This document shows positions 1 through 10,223 of a stretch of DNA of 64,000 nucleotides, in pieces. The stretch spans positions 1 to 64,000 of the forward strand of contig NZ_QASO01000005.1 in the NCBI RefSeq assembly GCF_003052605.1. The letters run 5' to 3'. The translations under genes and the position numbers were made by a program. The notes under the pieces were generated by a model. The model searched no databases. It was not told where the DNA came from and worked only from the letters and a program-made list of their open reading frames with translations. Position 1 is the stretch's first letter; every line of letters starts with the position of its first letter. Source of the DNA: Ectopseudomonas oleovorans (GTDB lineage Bacteria > Pseudomonadota > Gammaproteobacteria > Pseudomonadales > Pseudomonadaceae).

Positions 1-63
1 ATGAGCATTTTGAGCCTGTTTTTAACGCAGCAATGGCAACGCAGGTAGTTTTTCAACAGCCTG
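1..63. repeat. Edge of a dispersed repeat, downstream of rnhA
   Basis: The first 35 or so bases (ATGAGCATT, then CTGTTTTTAACGCAG) resemble 35158-35202, inside the inverted-repeat element described there. This suggests that the window edge cuts a related intergenic repeat. In Pseudomonas dnaQ usually follows rnhA, so it may lie just outside. No gene is seen here. The call rests on similarity over short blocks only. Confidence 0.3.
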
Positions 64-516
64 CTAACGCGCCGAACGCACCTCGTCGACCCCACGATTG
101 GCCAACTGGTCCGCTCGTTCGTTGCCGGGGTGGCCGGTATGGCCACGCACCCACTGCCAGCTCACCTGATGACGATTCACCTCCTCGTCCAGCTTCTGCC
201 AGAGGTCGGCATTTTTCACCGGCTCTTTCGAAGCCGTCTTCCAGCCGCGCTTCTTCCAGTTCGGCAGCCATTCCTGAATACCCTTCATCACGTACTGCGA
301 GTCGGTCACCAGCTTGACCGAACAGGGCCGGGTCAATGCGATCAGGCCGGCGATCGCCGCCATCAGCTCCATGCGATTGTTGGTGGTATTCGGGTCACCG
401 CCCCACAATTCCTTTTCTGCGCCTTTATAGACCAGCAGCGCACCCCAACCTCCGGGACCAGGATTGCCCTTGCAGGCGCCATCGGTGTAAATCACCACTT
501 CATCGGTTTCGGACAT
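64..516 (-). CDS. rnhA: Ribonuclease HI
   Basis: This 150-residue protein degrades the RNA strand of RNA:DNA hybrids in the cytoplasm, which is needed for removing R-loops and primers. The family signature [14 protein letters not shown] is present, and the metal-binding carboxylates can be placed at D12, E50, D72 and D136, with H126 in the flexible loop ([13 protein letters not shown]). The length is typical of the family. It is read leftwards after a methyltransferase gene with a 41-base gap. The order gloB / methyltransferase / rnhA is the Pseudomonas arrangement, where dnaQ normally comes next. Confidence 0.97.
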   Translation of the reverse strand: MSETDEVVIYTDGACKGNPGPGGWGALLVYKGAEKELWGGDPNTTNNRMELMAAIAGLIALTRPCSVKLVTDSQYVMKGIQEWLPNWKKRGWKTASKEPVKNADLWQKLDEEVNRHQVSWQWVRGHTGHPGNERADQLANRGVDEVRSAR

Positions 517-557
517 TCATAAGCTCTGTACAGATTTGACGGGCCCGGGCATGGCCT

Positions 558-1316
558 TTAGTTGTCGACGTCTCGCCGACTGATCTTGGCCACCGGCATC
601 GGCAGCAACTTGCCCATTGACTCACGGCGCGATTGCCGCAAGGGGCGCAAGCCGACCACCAGTTTGCGCGCCACCAACAGGTAGAAACCGGCGCCCGGCA
701 ACTGCCAGGCATCGCCCCAGCTTTCCATTCGCCGCAGGCGCATTTGCCAGGCCAGCGAAGCGAGCGGCGGACGATAGCACCCGAAGCGGCGTTTCTCCAA
801 CGCAAAACCCAGCAGGCTCAGCCAGTCACCGACGCGGCTCGGGGCGATGCAACGCGCCTTGGCCAAACCATCCTGGGCAAACAGGCGCCGCACGCCCCAG
901 GCGCTCCAGGGGTGAATACCCAGAATCAACAGATGCCCGCCAGGCCTGACACTGCGTGCCGCCTCACGTAGCAGGCCGTGAGGCGACAGGCTGAAATCCA
1001 GGCCATGCTGCAGCACCACCACATCAGCGGCGTGCTCACCCAAGGGCCAGGATTGCTCCTCACAGACGATCTGCACGCCAGGCATCGGCGCACCAAGGCG
1101 CACGTTGTGCTGAATCTGCCCGGCCTTGGGCGGCCCCTCGGCGCCGGGGCCGTAGCTCACCAGATAACCGCCGAAGAAACGTGCCAACTCTTCCTCCAGC
1201 AAGCACCGCTCCTGCTCCAGCAACAGCTGGCCGAGCGGCCCGGCAAGCCAGTCGCGCGCCTCACCGATGAGTTTGAGCCACTCAGGGTCGGCCTGGGCGA
1301 ATGCCTGATCAGTCAT
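558..1316 (-). CDS. Class I SAM-dependent methyltransferase
   Basis: The 252-residue protein has a Rossmann-type methyltransferase core. The segment VVVLQHGLDFSLSPHGLLRE followed by RPGGHLLILG is the usual motif II/III region of class I enzymes of the UbiE/Methyltransf_11 type. The classical glycine-rich motif I is poorly conserved. It corresponds in position to the PAO1 gene between gloB and rnhA; its substrate is unknown to me. It is divergent from gloB (72-base spacer) and is likely co-transcribed with rnhA. Confidence 0.85.
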   Translation of the reverse strand: MTDQAFAQADPEWLKLIGEARDWLAGPLGQLLLEQERCLLEEELARFFGGYLVSYGPGAEGPPKAGQIQHNVRLGAPMPGVQIVCEEQSWPLGEHAADVVVLQHGLDFSLSPHGLLREAARSVRPGGHLLILGIHPWSAWGVRRLFAQDGLAKARCIAPSRVGDWLSLLGFALEKRRFGCYRPPLASLAWQMRLRRMESWGDAWQLPGAGFYLLVARKLVVGLRPLRQSRRESMGKLLPMPVAKISRRDVDN

Positions 1317-1330
1317 CGCTGCCTCCGCAT

Positions 1331-1352
1331 GACAGGTTCTGCATGTCCTGTC
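1331..1352. promoter_or_regulatory. Inverted repeat between divergent genes
   Basis: GACAGG at 1331-1336 and CCTGTC at 1347-1352 form a 6-bp inverted repeat in the 72-base gap between the divergent methyltransferase and gloB genes. It could be an operator or a chance match; no regulator can be named. Confidence 0.25.
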
Positions 1353-1388
1353 TAAGATGCACCTTTATCACCAGCTTAGCGACCCGCA

Positions 1389-2162
1389 ATGATCCAGATC
1401 GACGCACTACCCGCCTTCAATGACAATTATATCTGGCTGCTGCAGGAGGCCCGCAGCAAGCGTTGCGCCGTGGTCGACCCCGGTGATGCTGCGCCGGTCA
1501 TGGCCTGGCTCGAGGCCCATCCTGACTGGACACTCAGCGATATCCTGATCACTCACCATCACTTCGATCACGTTGGCGGTGTCGAGCAACTGAAGACGGC
1601 TACCGGCGCCCGTGTCGCCGGCCCGGCGGCGGAAAAGATTCCAGCCCGTGACATCGACCTCAAGGATAACGACGCAATCGACGTACTCGACCTGCGCTTC
1701 GAGGTCATGGCCGTACCTGGACATACCCTCGGTCATATCGCCTACTACCACGCCGAACAGAACCTGTTGTTCTGTGGCGACACCCTGTTCGCAGGTGGCT
1801 GTGGCCGCCTCTTCGAAGGTACGCCGCAACAGATGCACCAGTCGCTGAGCCGCCTGGCAGCGCTCCCCGGTGCAACACGGGTCTACTGCACCCACGAATA
1901 CACCCTGAGCAACCTGCGCTTCGCCCACGCCGTCGAGCCGCACAATCCGGACGTCAGTGCGCGCCTGGCCGAAGTGGCCCGCTGGCGCGATGAGGGCCGC
2001 ATCAGCCTGCCGTCGAACATCGAATTGGAACTGGCTACCAATCCTTTCCTGCGTGTTGGCGAGCCTGCGGTCGTCGCTGCGACCAACGGACGCGACGACC
2101 GGCAGTCAAGCGAGCCAAGCGCCGTATTCGCTAGTCTGCGTGCCTGGAAAGACAGGTTTTAG
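1389..2162 (+). CDS. gloB: Hydroxyacylglutathione hydrolase (glyoxalase II)
   Basis: GloB hydrolyses S-lactoylglutathione to D-lactate and glutathione, the second step of methylglyoxal detoxification. The metallo-beta-lactamase fold motif THHHFDH lies at residues 55-61. The further metal ligands are seen in [21 protein letters not shown] and CTHEYTLSN. The length of 257 residues is normal for the family. It is transcribed away from the methyltransferase and followed by mltD. Confidence 0.97.
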   Translation: MIQIDALPAFNDNYIWLLQEARSKRCAVVDPGDAAPVMAWLEAHPDWTLSDILITHHHFDHVGGVEQLKTATGARVAGPAAEKIPARDIDLKDNDAIDVLDLRFEVMAVPGHTLGHIAYYHAEQNLLFCGDTLFAGGCGRLFEGTPQQMHQSLSRLAALPGATRVYCTHEYTLSNLRFAHAVEPHNPDVSARLAEVARWRDEGRISLPSNIELELATNPFLRVGEPAVVAATNGRDDRQSSEPSAVFASLRAWKDRF

Positions 2163-2218
2163 TCGCTGAGAAAAAGGTCGACAGGCCCGCAAAAGACCAG
2201 ATTAAGACTGGTGAAAAC

Positions 2219-2247
2219 TTGACCACCCCCGGCCCGATTCCTAGAAT
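2219..2247 (+). promoter_or_regulatory. Sigma-70 type promoter for mltD
   Basis: TTGACC (2219-2224) and TAGAAT (2242-2247) are separated by exactly 17 bases, giving near-consensus -35 and -10 boxes. The -10 box ends 37 bases before the mltD start codon, so mltD probably has its own promoter independent of gloB. Confidence 0.6.
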
Positions 2248-2283
2248 CGCCCGACCTTTTCGCCGGGACATACACCTCACCCA

Positions 2284-3858
2284 ATGCCTTTATCATCACG
2301 CAAACCATTGAATATAAAGGCGTTAGCGCGAAACTCCCGAGCGCTCGCGGTGATGTGCAGCATGATCCTGGCCGGCTGTCAGAGCCTGCCCAGCGATACT
2401 CCGGACCGTTCGGCTGATACCTCTCGAGCCGTGGGCCTGGAGCGCGAGCCGGAGTGGCTCAACAATCAGGTCAAGCCGCGTGAATACGCCGATATCTGGG
2501 AACGCGTACGCGACGGCTTCAAGCTGCAGGATGAAATCGGCATCAACCCGCGCATCGAACGCGTGCGCCTGTGGTACGCCAGCAATCCAAAACACGTCAA
2601 TACCGTCAGCGAACGCAGCGCGCCTTATATCCACTACATTGTCGAGCGCCTTGCCGAGCGCGACATGCCGATGGAGCTGGCGCTGCTGCCGGTGATCGAA
2701 AGTGCTTACGATCCACTGGCCTACTCCTCGGCACATGCGGTCGGCCTCTGGCAGTTCATTCCCTCGACCGGCCGCCATTACAACCTGCGCCAGACCAACT
2801 GGTACGACGGCCGCCGCGACGTCACTGCATCGACCGAGGCAGCGCTCAACTATCTCAGCCGCCTGCATGAAATGTTCAACGGCGACTGGCTGCTCGCCCT
2901 GGCCGCCTACAATGCTGGCGAAGGCCGCATCAGTCGCGCCATCGAGCGCAACGAAAAGCTCGGCCTGCCCAGCGACTACTGGAACCTGTCGCTGCCCAAG
3001 GAAACCGAGGACTACGTGCCCAAGCTACTGGCGCTGTCACAGGTGATCCTGACGCCCGAAGCCTACAGCGTGAGCCTTTCGCCAATCGCCAACGAACCCT
3101 ACTTCGAACAGATCGCAATCAAGCAGCACATGGATCTGTCGCGCGTCGCCAAACTGGCCGACCTGGATGAACAGGAGCTGCTGCAGCTCAACCCCGCCTA
3201 CAAGCGCGGGATTACCCTCGACGGCCCGCAACACCTGCTGGTGCCGACCGATAAGGCAGAAATGCTCAGCGCCAACCTGGCCCTGATGAAACCGCAGGAA
3301 ATGGTCGACTGGCAAAGCTATACCGTACGCTCCGGCGACAGCCTGCACGCCATCGCCAACCGTCACCACCTGTCGGTCAACATGCTCAAGGACGTCAATC
3401 GTCTGAGTGGCAACAACCTGAGCATTGGCCAGGTGCTGACCATTCCCGCCAAGCCCGGTGCTCAACCGAGCGAACCGCTGTATCAGCAGCGCAGCGTCGC
3501 GCAGAGCGCGAGCACGCGGATCTATCAGGTAAAGAACGGCGACAACCTGTGGCAGATCGCTCGCGCCAACCAGGTCGCGGTGCACGACCTGAAGCGCTGG
3601 AACAAGCTGCAAGGCAATGCGTTGAAAGTCGGCCAGGTGCTCACACTGGCAGCCGCCGACAGCGGCGCGCGCGCCGCCAGCGCCAATCGCAGCACCGCCA
3701 CCTCACGAGACAAGGCTACCTACTACCGCGTAAAGCATGGCGACTCACTGTATGTGATCGCCAAGCGCTTCAATATAGACCTCAAGCGCCTGCAGGCCTG
3801 GAATCCACGCAGCAGCAAGCTGCAACCAGGGGAAAAGCTGACCCTCTATCTGCCGTGA
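2284..3858 (+). CDS. mltD: Membrane-bound lytic murein transglycosylase D
   Basis: MltD cleaves the beta-1,4 link between MurNAc and GlcNAc in peptidoglycan, producing 1,6-anhydroMurNAc ends. The N terminus ends in a lipobox LAGC with the acylated cysteine at residue 32, so it is an outer-membrane lipoprotein. The SLT domain carries the catalytic glutamate near residue 139 (VIESAYDP) and the AVGLWQFIPSTG and AYNAGEGRI motifs. Three LysM peptidoglycan-binding repeats follow at about 346-389, 413-455 and 480-523. The length of 524 residues is typical. It converges on the HDOD gene, the two stop codons being adjacent. Confidence 0.96.
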   Translation: MPLSSRKPLNIKALARNSRALAVMCSMILAGCQSLPSDTPDRSADTSRAVGLEREPEWLNNQVKPREYADIWERVRDGFKLQDEIGINPRIERVRLWYASNPKHVNTVSERSAPYIHYIVERLAERDMPMELALLPVIESAYDPLAYSSAHAVGLWQFIPSTGRHYNLRQTNWYDGRRDVTASTEAALNYLSRLHEMFNGDWLLALAAYNAGEGRISRAIERNEKLGLPSDYWNLSLPKETEDYVPKLLALSQVILTPEAYSVSLSPIANEPYFEQIAIKQHMDLSRVAKLADLDEQELLQLNPAYKRGITLDGPQHLLVPTDKAEMLSANLALMKPQEMVDWQSYTVRSGDSLHAIANRHHLSVNMLKDVNRLSGNNLSIGQVLTIPAKPGAQPSEPLYQQRSVAQSASTRIYQVKNGDNLWQIARANQVAVHDLKRWNKLQGNALKVGQVLTLAAADSGARAASANRSTATSRDKATYYRVKHGDSLYVIAKRFNIDLKRLQAWNPRSSKLQPGEKLTLYLP

Positions 3859-3874
3859 TCAGCGCTTGCTGATC
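3857..3874. terminator. Hairpin at the junction of convergent mltD and HDOD genes
   Basis: GATCAGC (3857-3863) and GCTGATC (3868-3874) form a perfect 7-bp stem around GCTT, overlapping both stop codons. No T tract follows on either strand, so it is only a possible terminator. Confidence 0.3.
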
Positions 3875-5301
3875 GCCTCCAGGCAACGCCTCGCCAGTTG
3901 CGTGAAACGCTGAAACGCCACGAATTGCTCGTGTCGCAGCGCCCGCCCGGACAGCCTGCTGTCGGCATACAGCACGCCGATTTCCCGGGTACCCGCGATG
4001 ATCGGTGCAATGAAGAACATGCCGGCGCCAAGACTGCGCCGAATCGGCTGGGTCACCAGCTCGGCCAGGTTGTAGCTGGCGGGCACGCCCATCCAGATCG
4101 CCTCGCGATGGCGCAGCGCATAACTGAAGATATGCGGCTGCTCCACCTGCTCGGCAGGCAGCACGAAGTCCTCCAGCCATTGCTGAGACTTTTCACCGAT
4201 CACCCGTTTGGCGCGGAAGCGGCTTTGCCCATCGGCCAGCACCGCGAGCATCACCCGCTCCAGGCCAACGCCCCGATGCAGGCCTTTGAGCAAGGTGTCG
4301 AGCACCAGCCCGACATCGGCCCTGGCATTGACCATCAGGCCAAGATCCTGCAATGCCTGCTGCATCACCAACAGATCCGGCTGCAGCAAACACGCACGAC
4401 GCGCCTCCTGCTGCTGGCGAATCTGCTCGAGATCGGTATTGGGAATCAGCCGGCACAACTTGCTGGCACCGAAGGTCGAGGCAACCTTGACCGCCTCATC
4501 AGCACTGGCCAGCACCTGCTGCAGGGTTTCCTCCGGTGTCAGCTCGATAAACGCTGCCACCTTGCCCAGCACGCCCTCCATTTCTGCACAATCCCAGCCA
4601 TCCAGCGCCGCCTCGCTGATGCGCACGCCCAACTGTACGGCGTAGGCGGCCGGATCATGCTGGCTGGCGCCCGCCTGGGCGAGGATGGCGGTTTCGCCGA
4701 GGTTCCAGCTTTTCAGCAACGCCTGGGTAAGTTGACGAAAGCTGGCACCGAGCATCTCACGCACTGCCTCATCGACATCGACACCGGGGCGCTCAAGGGC
4801 ATCGGCCAGTTCGTCAGCCTGCGCCCCACCACAGCCCCAGAACGCCAGCTCGCCCAGATGATGGAGCAGCGCAGCGATGAACACTTCTTCGCTGTGCCTG
4901 GAAATGACATAGCCAGCCAGGTTGCGCGCCTGCACCGCGGCATGGAAAGAACGCGCGAGTAACATCTGCAACTGCTCACGCGGCGCGCGGGTAAGCAGCC
5001 CGTCTATCAGGCTCACCGAAAGACTGATCAGGCGTACATTGTCGAAGCCGATCAGTACGATGGCCCGCGAAATGGTCTTTATGGTTTCCTGGGACGGGTT
5101 GTAGTAGACGCTGTTGCCGACCCGCAGCACCTTGCTGGTCAGCGCCGCATCACGCAGCAACACATCGGCCAACTGCTGTACTGAAGCAGAATCCTGCTGC
5201 GCAAGGCGCTGCAGATCCTGCACCACTGCAGCCAGCGCGGGCAGTTCGGCTTGGTTCAGGCGATCGATCCATGACTGCAAACCATGGCTTCGTTCCGACA
5301 A
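3859..5301 (-). CDS. HDOD domain protein with C-terminal GAF-like domain
   Basis: The N-terminal 250 or so residues match the HDOD domain (LLRDAALTSKVLRVGNSVYY near the start, then ALLHHLGELAFWGCG). HDOD proteins are non-catalytic HD relatives that act in signalling. The last 160 residues look like a GAF domain (VLDTLLKGLHRGVGLERVML onward). I chose the TTG start at 5301 because GAGGG lies 7 bases upstream and the protein then begins SERSHGLQSWIDRL. A GTG at 5370, preceded by AGGA, would add 23 unlikely-looking residues and cannot be excluded. It is divergent from the peptide-transporter operon. I do not recall this gene between mltD and the transporter in P. aeruginosa PAO1. Confidence 0.85.
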   Translation of the reverse strand: MSERSHGLQSWIDRLNQAELPALAAVVQDLQRLAQQDSASVQQLADVLLRDAALTSKVLRVGNSVYYNPSQETIKTISRAIVLIGFDNVRLISLSVSLIDGLLTRAPREQLQMLLARSFHAAVQARNLAGYVISRHSEEVFIAALLHHLGELAFWGCGGAQADELADALERPGVDVDEAVREMLGASFRQLTQALLKSWNLGETAILAQAGASQHDPAAYAVQLGVRISEAALDGWDCAEMEGVLGKVAAFIELTPEETLQQVLASADEAVKVASTFGASKLCRLIPNTDLEQIRQQQEARRACLLQPDLLVMQQALQDLGLMVNARADVGLVLDTLLKGLHRGVGLERVMLAVLADGQSRFRAKRVIGEKSQQWLEDFVLPAEQVEQPHIFSYALRHREAIWMGVPASYNLAELVTQPIRRSLGAGMFFIAPIIAGTREIGVLYADSRLSGRALRHEQFVAFQRFTQLARRCLEAISKR

Positions 5302-5427
5302 ATTCGTACCCTCATGGTGTGTCCCTGAAGTGTATGCCGTAGCGTCGTAAGCGAGCGCCCACCGCTGCACTCTTTTTCCTGCCCATACAAGCTGTTACTG
5401 TACCGACCCAGAAGCCCAAACGCCGCC

Positions 5428-7278
5428 ATGGATCGGATCTCACCCCCGATGCGTCCCCTCCTCCTGCTGTTCCTCAGCCTGGCCTTGAGCTTTCCCGCCT
5501 CTGCGACTATCAGCGAGAGCCACGGCTACGCCCAGTTCGGGACACTCAAGTATCCTGCCAGCTTCAGTCATTTTGACTGGGTCAACCCCGATGCGCCCAA
5601 AGGCGGCACGTTGCGCATCATGGCGTCGGGTACTTTCGATACGCTCAACCCCTACACGTTCAAGGGCAGCAGCCCGATCTCGACCGCACATTTCCTGCAG
5701 TACGGCGCCAATGAGCTGAACGAACCCTTGATGGTCGGCACTGGCGCTTACGACCCCTCGGGGGATGAGCCTGCCTCCAGCTATGGCCTGATCGCCAGAA
5801 GCGTCGAGTACAGCGAGGACCGCAGTTGGGTGGTCTTCAACCTGCGACCGGAAGCGCGTTTTCACGATGGCAAGCCGATCACGGCCTACGACGTGGCCTT
5901 CTCCTATCGCCTGCTGCGCAATGACGGCCACCCGCAGTACCGCACCAACCTGCAGGAAGTGAAACGCGTCGATATTCTCGGCCGCCACCGCATCCGTTTC
6001 GTCTTCAAGCGCACCGGTAACCCACTGTTGATCCTGCGCCTGGGTGAACTGCCGGTCCTGCCGCAGCACTACTGGAAAGATCGCGACTTCAAGAGCACCA
6101 CCTTCGAGGCGCCGCTGGGCAGCGGTCCCTACCGCATCGTCCAGGTGGTACCTGGCCGGCGCCTGGTATTCGAGCGGGTGAAGGACTGGTGGGGCAAGGA
6201 TCTGCCGGTCAATCGCGGCAAATACAACTTCGACCGCGTCGAGGTGGAGTTCTACCGCGACAACCATGTCGCCTTCGAAGCCTTCAAGGCCGGCGAATTC
6301 GACTTCTATATAGAGAACCAGGCAAAGAACTGGAGCAACGGCTACCGCTTTCCGGCCGTTACCCGCGGCGAGGTGATTCGTGCCGAGATACCGCACCAGA
6401 TTCCGACCCAGACCCAGGCGCTGTTCATGAACACGCGCCGCGATCTGTTCAGCGACCGCCGGGTGCGTGAGGCGCTGGGGCTGATGTTCGATTTCGAGTG
6501 GACCAATCGCACGCTGTTCAACAACGCCTACGTGCGCGCCGCCAGCTACTACCCCAACAGCGAATTCTCGGCCACTGGCAAGCCCGAAGGCGCGGAGTGG
6601 CTGTTGCTCTCGCCGCATCGCGACAAGCTACCCGCACGCCTGCTCACCGAGCCACCGACACAACCGGTAACTGACGGTCGCGGCATCCCTCGGGAAACCT
6701 TGCGCCGCGCCCTCGGTCTATTGGCCGATGCCGGCTGGAAACCCTCCGGCCAGGAGCTGCGTAATGCTCGCGGTCAACGCCTCGAGTTCGAGATCATGCT
6801 GGTCAACCCCAGCCTCGAACGCATTCTCCAGCCCTATACTGCCAACCTCGCCAGTATCGGCATACGCGCCAACCTGCGCACTGTCGATCGCGCCCAGTAC
6901 AAGCAACGCCTTGACCAGTTCGACTACGACATGATCCTGCTGACCCTGCCGCAAACCCTCAGCCCGGGGCTGGAACAATCGCTGTACTTCCATTCCAGCC
7001 AGGTGAACATCAAGGGCGGCAAGAACTATGCAGGCGTCAACGATCCGGTGGTCGACGAAATGATCGACAAGCTGCTCTCGGCGCAGACTCGAGACGAACA
7101 GGTAGCCGCCACGCGGGCCTTGGACCGAGTCCTGCTCTGGCAGCACTACAGCATTCCCAACTGGTACATCAATTATCACCGCCTGGCGTACCGCAATCGG
7201 TTCGCCTTCGTCACCACGCCGCCCTACACACTGGGCCTGCGCACCTGGTGGCTGAAGCCTACGGAGAACGCTCGATGA
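5428..7278 (+). CDS. nppA1: Extracellular solute-binding protein of peptide ABC transporter (NppA1/YejA-like)
   Basis: This is a periplasmic family 5 binding protein of 616 residues. A hydrophobic signal peptide ends near ASA, and the true start may be the second ATG (5449), directly before the hydrophobic stretch. The YejA-type opening [22 protein letters not shown] is present. It is the first gene of a five-gene operon that ends 28 bases before fabI. The order matches the PAO1 Npp system (PA1811-PA1807), reported to import di- and oligopeptides and peptidyl-nucleoside antibiotics. The symbol rests on that synteny, not on a search. Confidence 0.88.
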   Translation: MDRISPPMRPLLLLFLSLALSFPASATISESHGYAQFGTLKYPASFSHFDWVNPDAPKGGTLRIMASGTFDTLNPYTFKGSSPISTAHFLQYGANELNEPLMVGTGAYDPSGDEPASSYGLIARSVEYSEDRSWVVFNLRPEARFHDGKPITAYDVAFSYRLLRNDGHPQYRTNLQEVKRVDILGRHRIRFVFKRTGNPLLILRLGELPVLPQHYWKDRDFKSTTFEAPLGSGPYRIVQVVPGRRLVFERVKDWWGKDLPVNRGKYNFDRVEVEFYRDNHVAFEAFKAGEFDFYIENQAKNWSNGYRFPAVTRGEVIRAEIPHQIPTQTQALFMNTRRDLFSDRRVREALGLMFDFEWTNRTLFNNAYVRAASYYPNSEFSATGKPEGAEWLLLSPHRDKLPARLLTEPPTQPVTDGRGIPRETLRRALGLLADAGWKPSGQELRNARGQRLEFEIMLVNPSLERILQPYTANLASIGIRANLRTVDRAQYKQRLDQFDYDMILLTLPQTLSPGLEQSLYFHSSQVNIKGGKNYAGVNDPVVDEMIDKLLSAQTRDEQVAATRALDRVLLWQHYSIPNWYINYHRLAYRNRFAFVTTPPYTLGLRTWWLKPTENAR

Positions 7279-9134
7279 CCCACCCGCTGCGCAGTTTCCT
7301 GCTCCACGGTAGCAGCCTCATCCTGCTCGGTCTGGCCGGCCTCGCCTTCGCCGCACCCAAGCATGCCGTCACCCTGTATGACGAGGCGCCCAAGTACCCC
7401 GCCGACTTCACTCACTTCGAATACACCAATCCCGACGCCCCCAAGGGCGGCACCTTTCGTGAAGCAGGTTTCGGTAGTTTCGATAGCCTGAACCCCTTTA
7501 TCAGCAAGGGCGTCGCCGCCGACAACATCGGCCTGATCTACGCCACCTTGACCGTGCAGAGCCTGGACGAGCCGTTCACCGCTTATGGCCTGGTCGCCGA
7601 GAAGATCGAGAAAGCCCCCGACAATGCCTGGGTGCGTTTCCTGTTACGCAAGGAAGCCCGCTTTCATGACGGCACGCCGATCACCGCCGAAGACGTCAAG
7701 TTCACCTTCGATACGCTGATGGAAAAAGGCGCGCCGATGTACCGCGGCTACTACGCCGACGTCGAGCAGGTGGAAGTGGAATCGCCGCACAGCGTGCGCT
7801 TCGTGTTCAAGCACGCCGGCAACCGCGAACTGCCGCTGATCGTCGGCCAGTTGCCGGTGCTACCCAAGCACTGGTGGGCCGAGCGCGACTTCGCCAAGGG
7901 CAATCTCGAGGTACCGCTGGGCAGCGGCCCGTACAAGGTCGGCCGAGTCCAGGCCGGCCGCAGCATCCGCTATGAGCGTGTCGACGACTGGTGGGCCAAG
8001 GATCTGCCCGTGAGCCGCGGCTTCTACAACTTCGACAGCATCCAGATCGATTATTACCGCGACAACACCGTGGCCCTGGAGGCGCTGAAGGCCGGCCAGT
8101 TCGACTACTGGCTGGAAACCAGCGCGAAGAACTGGGCCACGGCCTACAACACCCCGGCGGTAGCCAACGGCCAGCTGATCAAGGAAGAAATCCAGAACCG
8201 CAACCCCACCGGCATGCAGGGTTTCATCTTCAACACCCGCCGTCCGCAGTTCCAGGATCGCCGCGTACGTGAGGCGCTGGGCCTGCTGTACGACTTCGAA
8301 TGGGCCAACAAACGCCTGTTCTACGGCGCCTATTCCCGCACCCGCAGCTATTTCGACAATTCCGAACTGGGCTCGCAGGGGCTACCCGGTGAAGACGAGC
8401 TGGCGATTCTAGAACCGCTGCGCGGCAAGATTCCGGCCGAGGTGTTCAGCGAGGAATTCCGTGTACCGGTCACCGACGGCAGCGGCATCATTCGCGAGCA
8501 ACAGCGCCGCGCCTACCAACTGCTGCAACAGGCCGGCTGGCGCATCGAAGGTGATCGCATGCTCGATGCCAACGGTCAGCCGGTCAGCTTCGAGTTCCTT
8601 CTCGCACAAACCGAATTCGAGCGTGTGCTGCTGCCATTCAAGCGCAATCTGGCTGACCTTGGCATGGATCTGGTGATTCGCCGCGTCGACGTTTCGCAGT
8701 ACATCAACCGCCTGCGCTCGCGTGACTTCGACATGATCGTCGGCGGCTTCGGCCAGTCCAACTCGCCGGGCAACGAGCAACGCGAATACTGGCACTCCTC
8801 CAGCGCCGACAATCCCGGTAGCCGCAATTTCATCGGCCTCAAGGACCCGGCCATCGATCAGATCGTCGAAGGTCTGATCAACGCCGACTCGCGGCAGAAC
8901 CTGATCGCCCATACCCGTGCCCTCGATCGCGTGCTGCTGTGGGGCCATTACGTGATCCCCAATTGGCACATCAAGACCTGGCGTGTCGCCTACTGGAACC
9001 GTTTCGAGCACCCAAAGGTGACGCCACTCTACGATATCGGCCTGCACACCTGGTGGATGCGCCCAGGCCTGGAGCAGCCGAGCGAAGCTCAGCAGCAAGC
9101 CGCCGAACAAGCGACCGAAGAGGCGAAGCAATAA
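7275..9134 (+). CDS. nppA2: Second extracellular solute-binding protein of the same transporter (NppA2/YejA-like)
   Basis: This 619-residue family 5 binding protein is a paralogue of the preceding gene. The two share blocks such as [18 protein letters not shown] and [10 protein letters not shown]. The start is the ATG at 7275, overlapping the upstream stop by four bases (ATGA) with GGAG in front. That implies translational coupling. A signal peptide ends near LAFAA. The C terminus is a charged, Gln/Ala-rich tail ([17 protein letters not shown]) that the first paralogue lacks. Tandem duplication of the binding protein is typical of this operon in Pseudomonas. Confidence 0.9.
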   Translation: MTHPLRSFLLHGSSLILLGLAGLAFAAPKHAVTLYDEAPKYPADFTHFEYTNPDAPKGGTFREAGFGSFDSLNPFISKGVAADNIGLIYATLTVQSLDEPFTAYGLVAEKIEKAPDNAWVRFLLRKEARFHDGTPITAEDVKFTFDTLMEKGAPMYRGYYADVEQVEVESPHSVRFVFKHAGNRELPLIVGQLPVLPKHWWAERDFAKGNLEVPLGSGPYKVGRVQAGRSIRYERVDDWWAKDLPVSRGFYNFDSIQIDYYRDNTVALEALKAGQFDYWLETSAKNWATAYNTPAVANGQLIKEEIQNRNPTGMQGFIFNTRRPQFQDRRVREALGLLYDFEWANKRLFYGAYSRTRSYFDNSELGSQGLPGEDELAILEPLRGKIPAEVFSEEFRVPVTDGSGIIREQQRRAYQLLQQAGWRIEGDRMLDANGQPVSFEFLLAQTEFERVLLPFKRNLADLGMDLVIRRVDVSQYINRLRSRDFDMIVGGFGQSNSPGNEQREYWHSSSADNPGSRNFIGLKDPAIDQIVEGLINADSRQNLIAHTRALDRVLLWGHYVIPNWHIKTWRVAYWNRFEHPKVTPLYDIGLHTWWMRPGLEQPSEAQQQAAEQATEEAKQ

Positions 9135-9135
9135 C

Positions 9136-10221
9136 ATGCTGGCCTATATCTTTCGTCGCCTGCTGCTGATCATCCCGACCCTGTTCGGCATTCTGGTCAT
9201 CAACTTCATCATCATCCAGGCCGCGCCCGGCGGCCCGGTCGAGCAGATGATCGCCAAGCTGGAGGGTTTCGATGCGGCTGCCGGCGGCGCCACGGGGCGC
9301 ATCGGTGGCGGCGGCGCCGAAGTGTCGGTGGCCGGCTCCAGCTATCGCGGCGCCCAGGGCCTCGACCCACAACTGATCGCCGAGATCGAGAAGATGTACG
9401 GCTTCGACAAGTCGGCGCCCGAGCGTTTCTGGATCATGATCAAGAACTACGCTCAGCTGGACTTCGGCTCCAGCTTCTTCCGCGACGCCCAGGTCATCGA
9501 CCTGATCATCGAGAAGATGCCGGTGTCGATCTCGCTCGGTCTGTGGAGCACCCTGATCATGTATCTGGTGTCCATCCCGCTAGGGATCGCCAAGGCCACC
9601 CGCCACGGCAGCGCCTTCGACGTCTGGACCAGTTCGGCGATCATCGTCGGCTACGCCATCCCGGCGTTCCTCTTCGCCATCCTGCTGATCGTGCTGTTCG
9701 CTGGTGGCAGCTACTGGGACTGGTTCCCGCTACGCGGGCTGACCTCGAACGACTTCGAGCAGCTCAGCCTCGGCGGCAAGATTCTCGACTACCTCTGGCA
9801 CCTGGTGCTGCCGGTTACCGCCCTGGTCATCGGTAACTTCGCCACCCTGACCCTGCTGACCAAGAACAGTTTTCTCGACGAGATCAACAAACAGTATGTG
9901 GTGACCGCCCGCGCCAAGGGCCTGACCAACCATCGCGTGCTCTACGGCCACGTATTCCGTAACGCCATGCTGCTGATCATCGCGGGCTTCCCCGCCGCCT
10001 TCATCGGCATCTTCTTCACCGGCTCCCTGCTGATCGAGGTGATCTTCTCGCTCGACGGCCTCGGCCTGATGAGCTTCGAGGCGGCGATCAACCGCGACTA
10101 TCCGGTGGTGTTCGGCACCCTGTTCATCTTCACCTTGCTGGGGCTGATCGTGAAATTGATCGGTGACATCACCTACACCCTGGTCGATCCGCGCATCGAC
10201 TTCGAAAGCCGGGAGGGTTGA
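9136..10221 (+). CDS. nppB: Peptide ABC transporter permease (NppB/YejB-like)
   Basis: This inner-membrane permease of 361 residues has the DppB/OppB fold. The N-terminal segment [20 protein letters not shown] is typical. The cytoplasmic EAA loop, which contacts the ATPase, is seen at [20 protein letters not shown]. An insertion rich in Gly and Ala near residues 45-70 is a feature of YejB-type rather than DppB-type permeases. It starts one base after the upstream stop codon, so it is tightly coupled. Confidence 0.93.
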   Translation: MLAYIFRRLLLIIPTLFGILVINFIIIQAAPGGPVEQMIAKLEGFDAAAGGATGRIGGGGAEVSVAGSSYRGAQGLDPQLIAEIEKMYGFDKSAPERFWIMIKNYAQLDFGSSFFRDAQVIDLIIEKMPVSISLGLWSTLIMYLVSIPLGIAKATRHGSAFDVWTSSAIIVGYAIPAFLFAILLIVLFAGGSYWDWFPLRGLTSNDFEQLSLGGKILDYLWHLVLPVTALVIGNFATLTLLTKNSFLDEINKQYVVTARAKGLTNHRVLYGHVFRNAMLLIIAGFPAAFIGIFFTGSLLIEVIFSLDGLGLMSFEAAINRDYPVVFGTLFIFTLLGLIVKLIGDITYTLVDPRIDFESREG

Positions 10222-10223
10222 GC

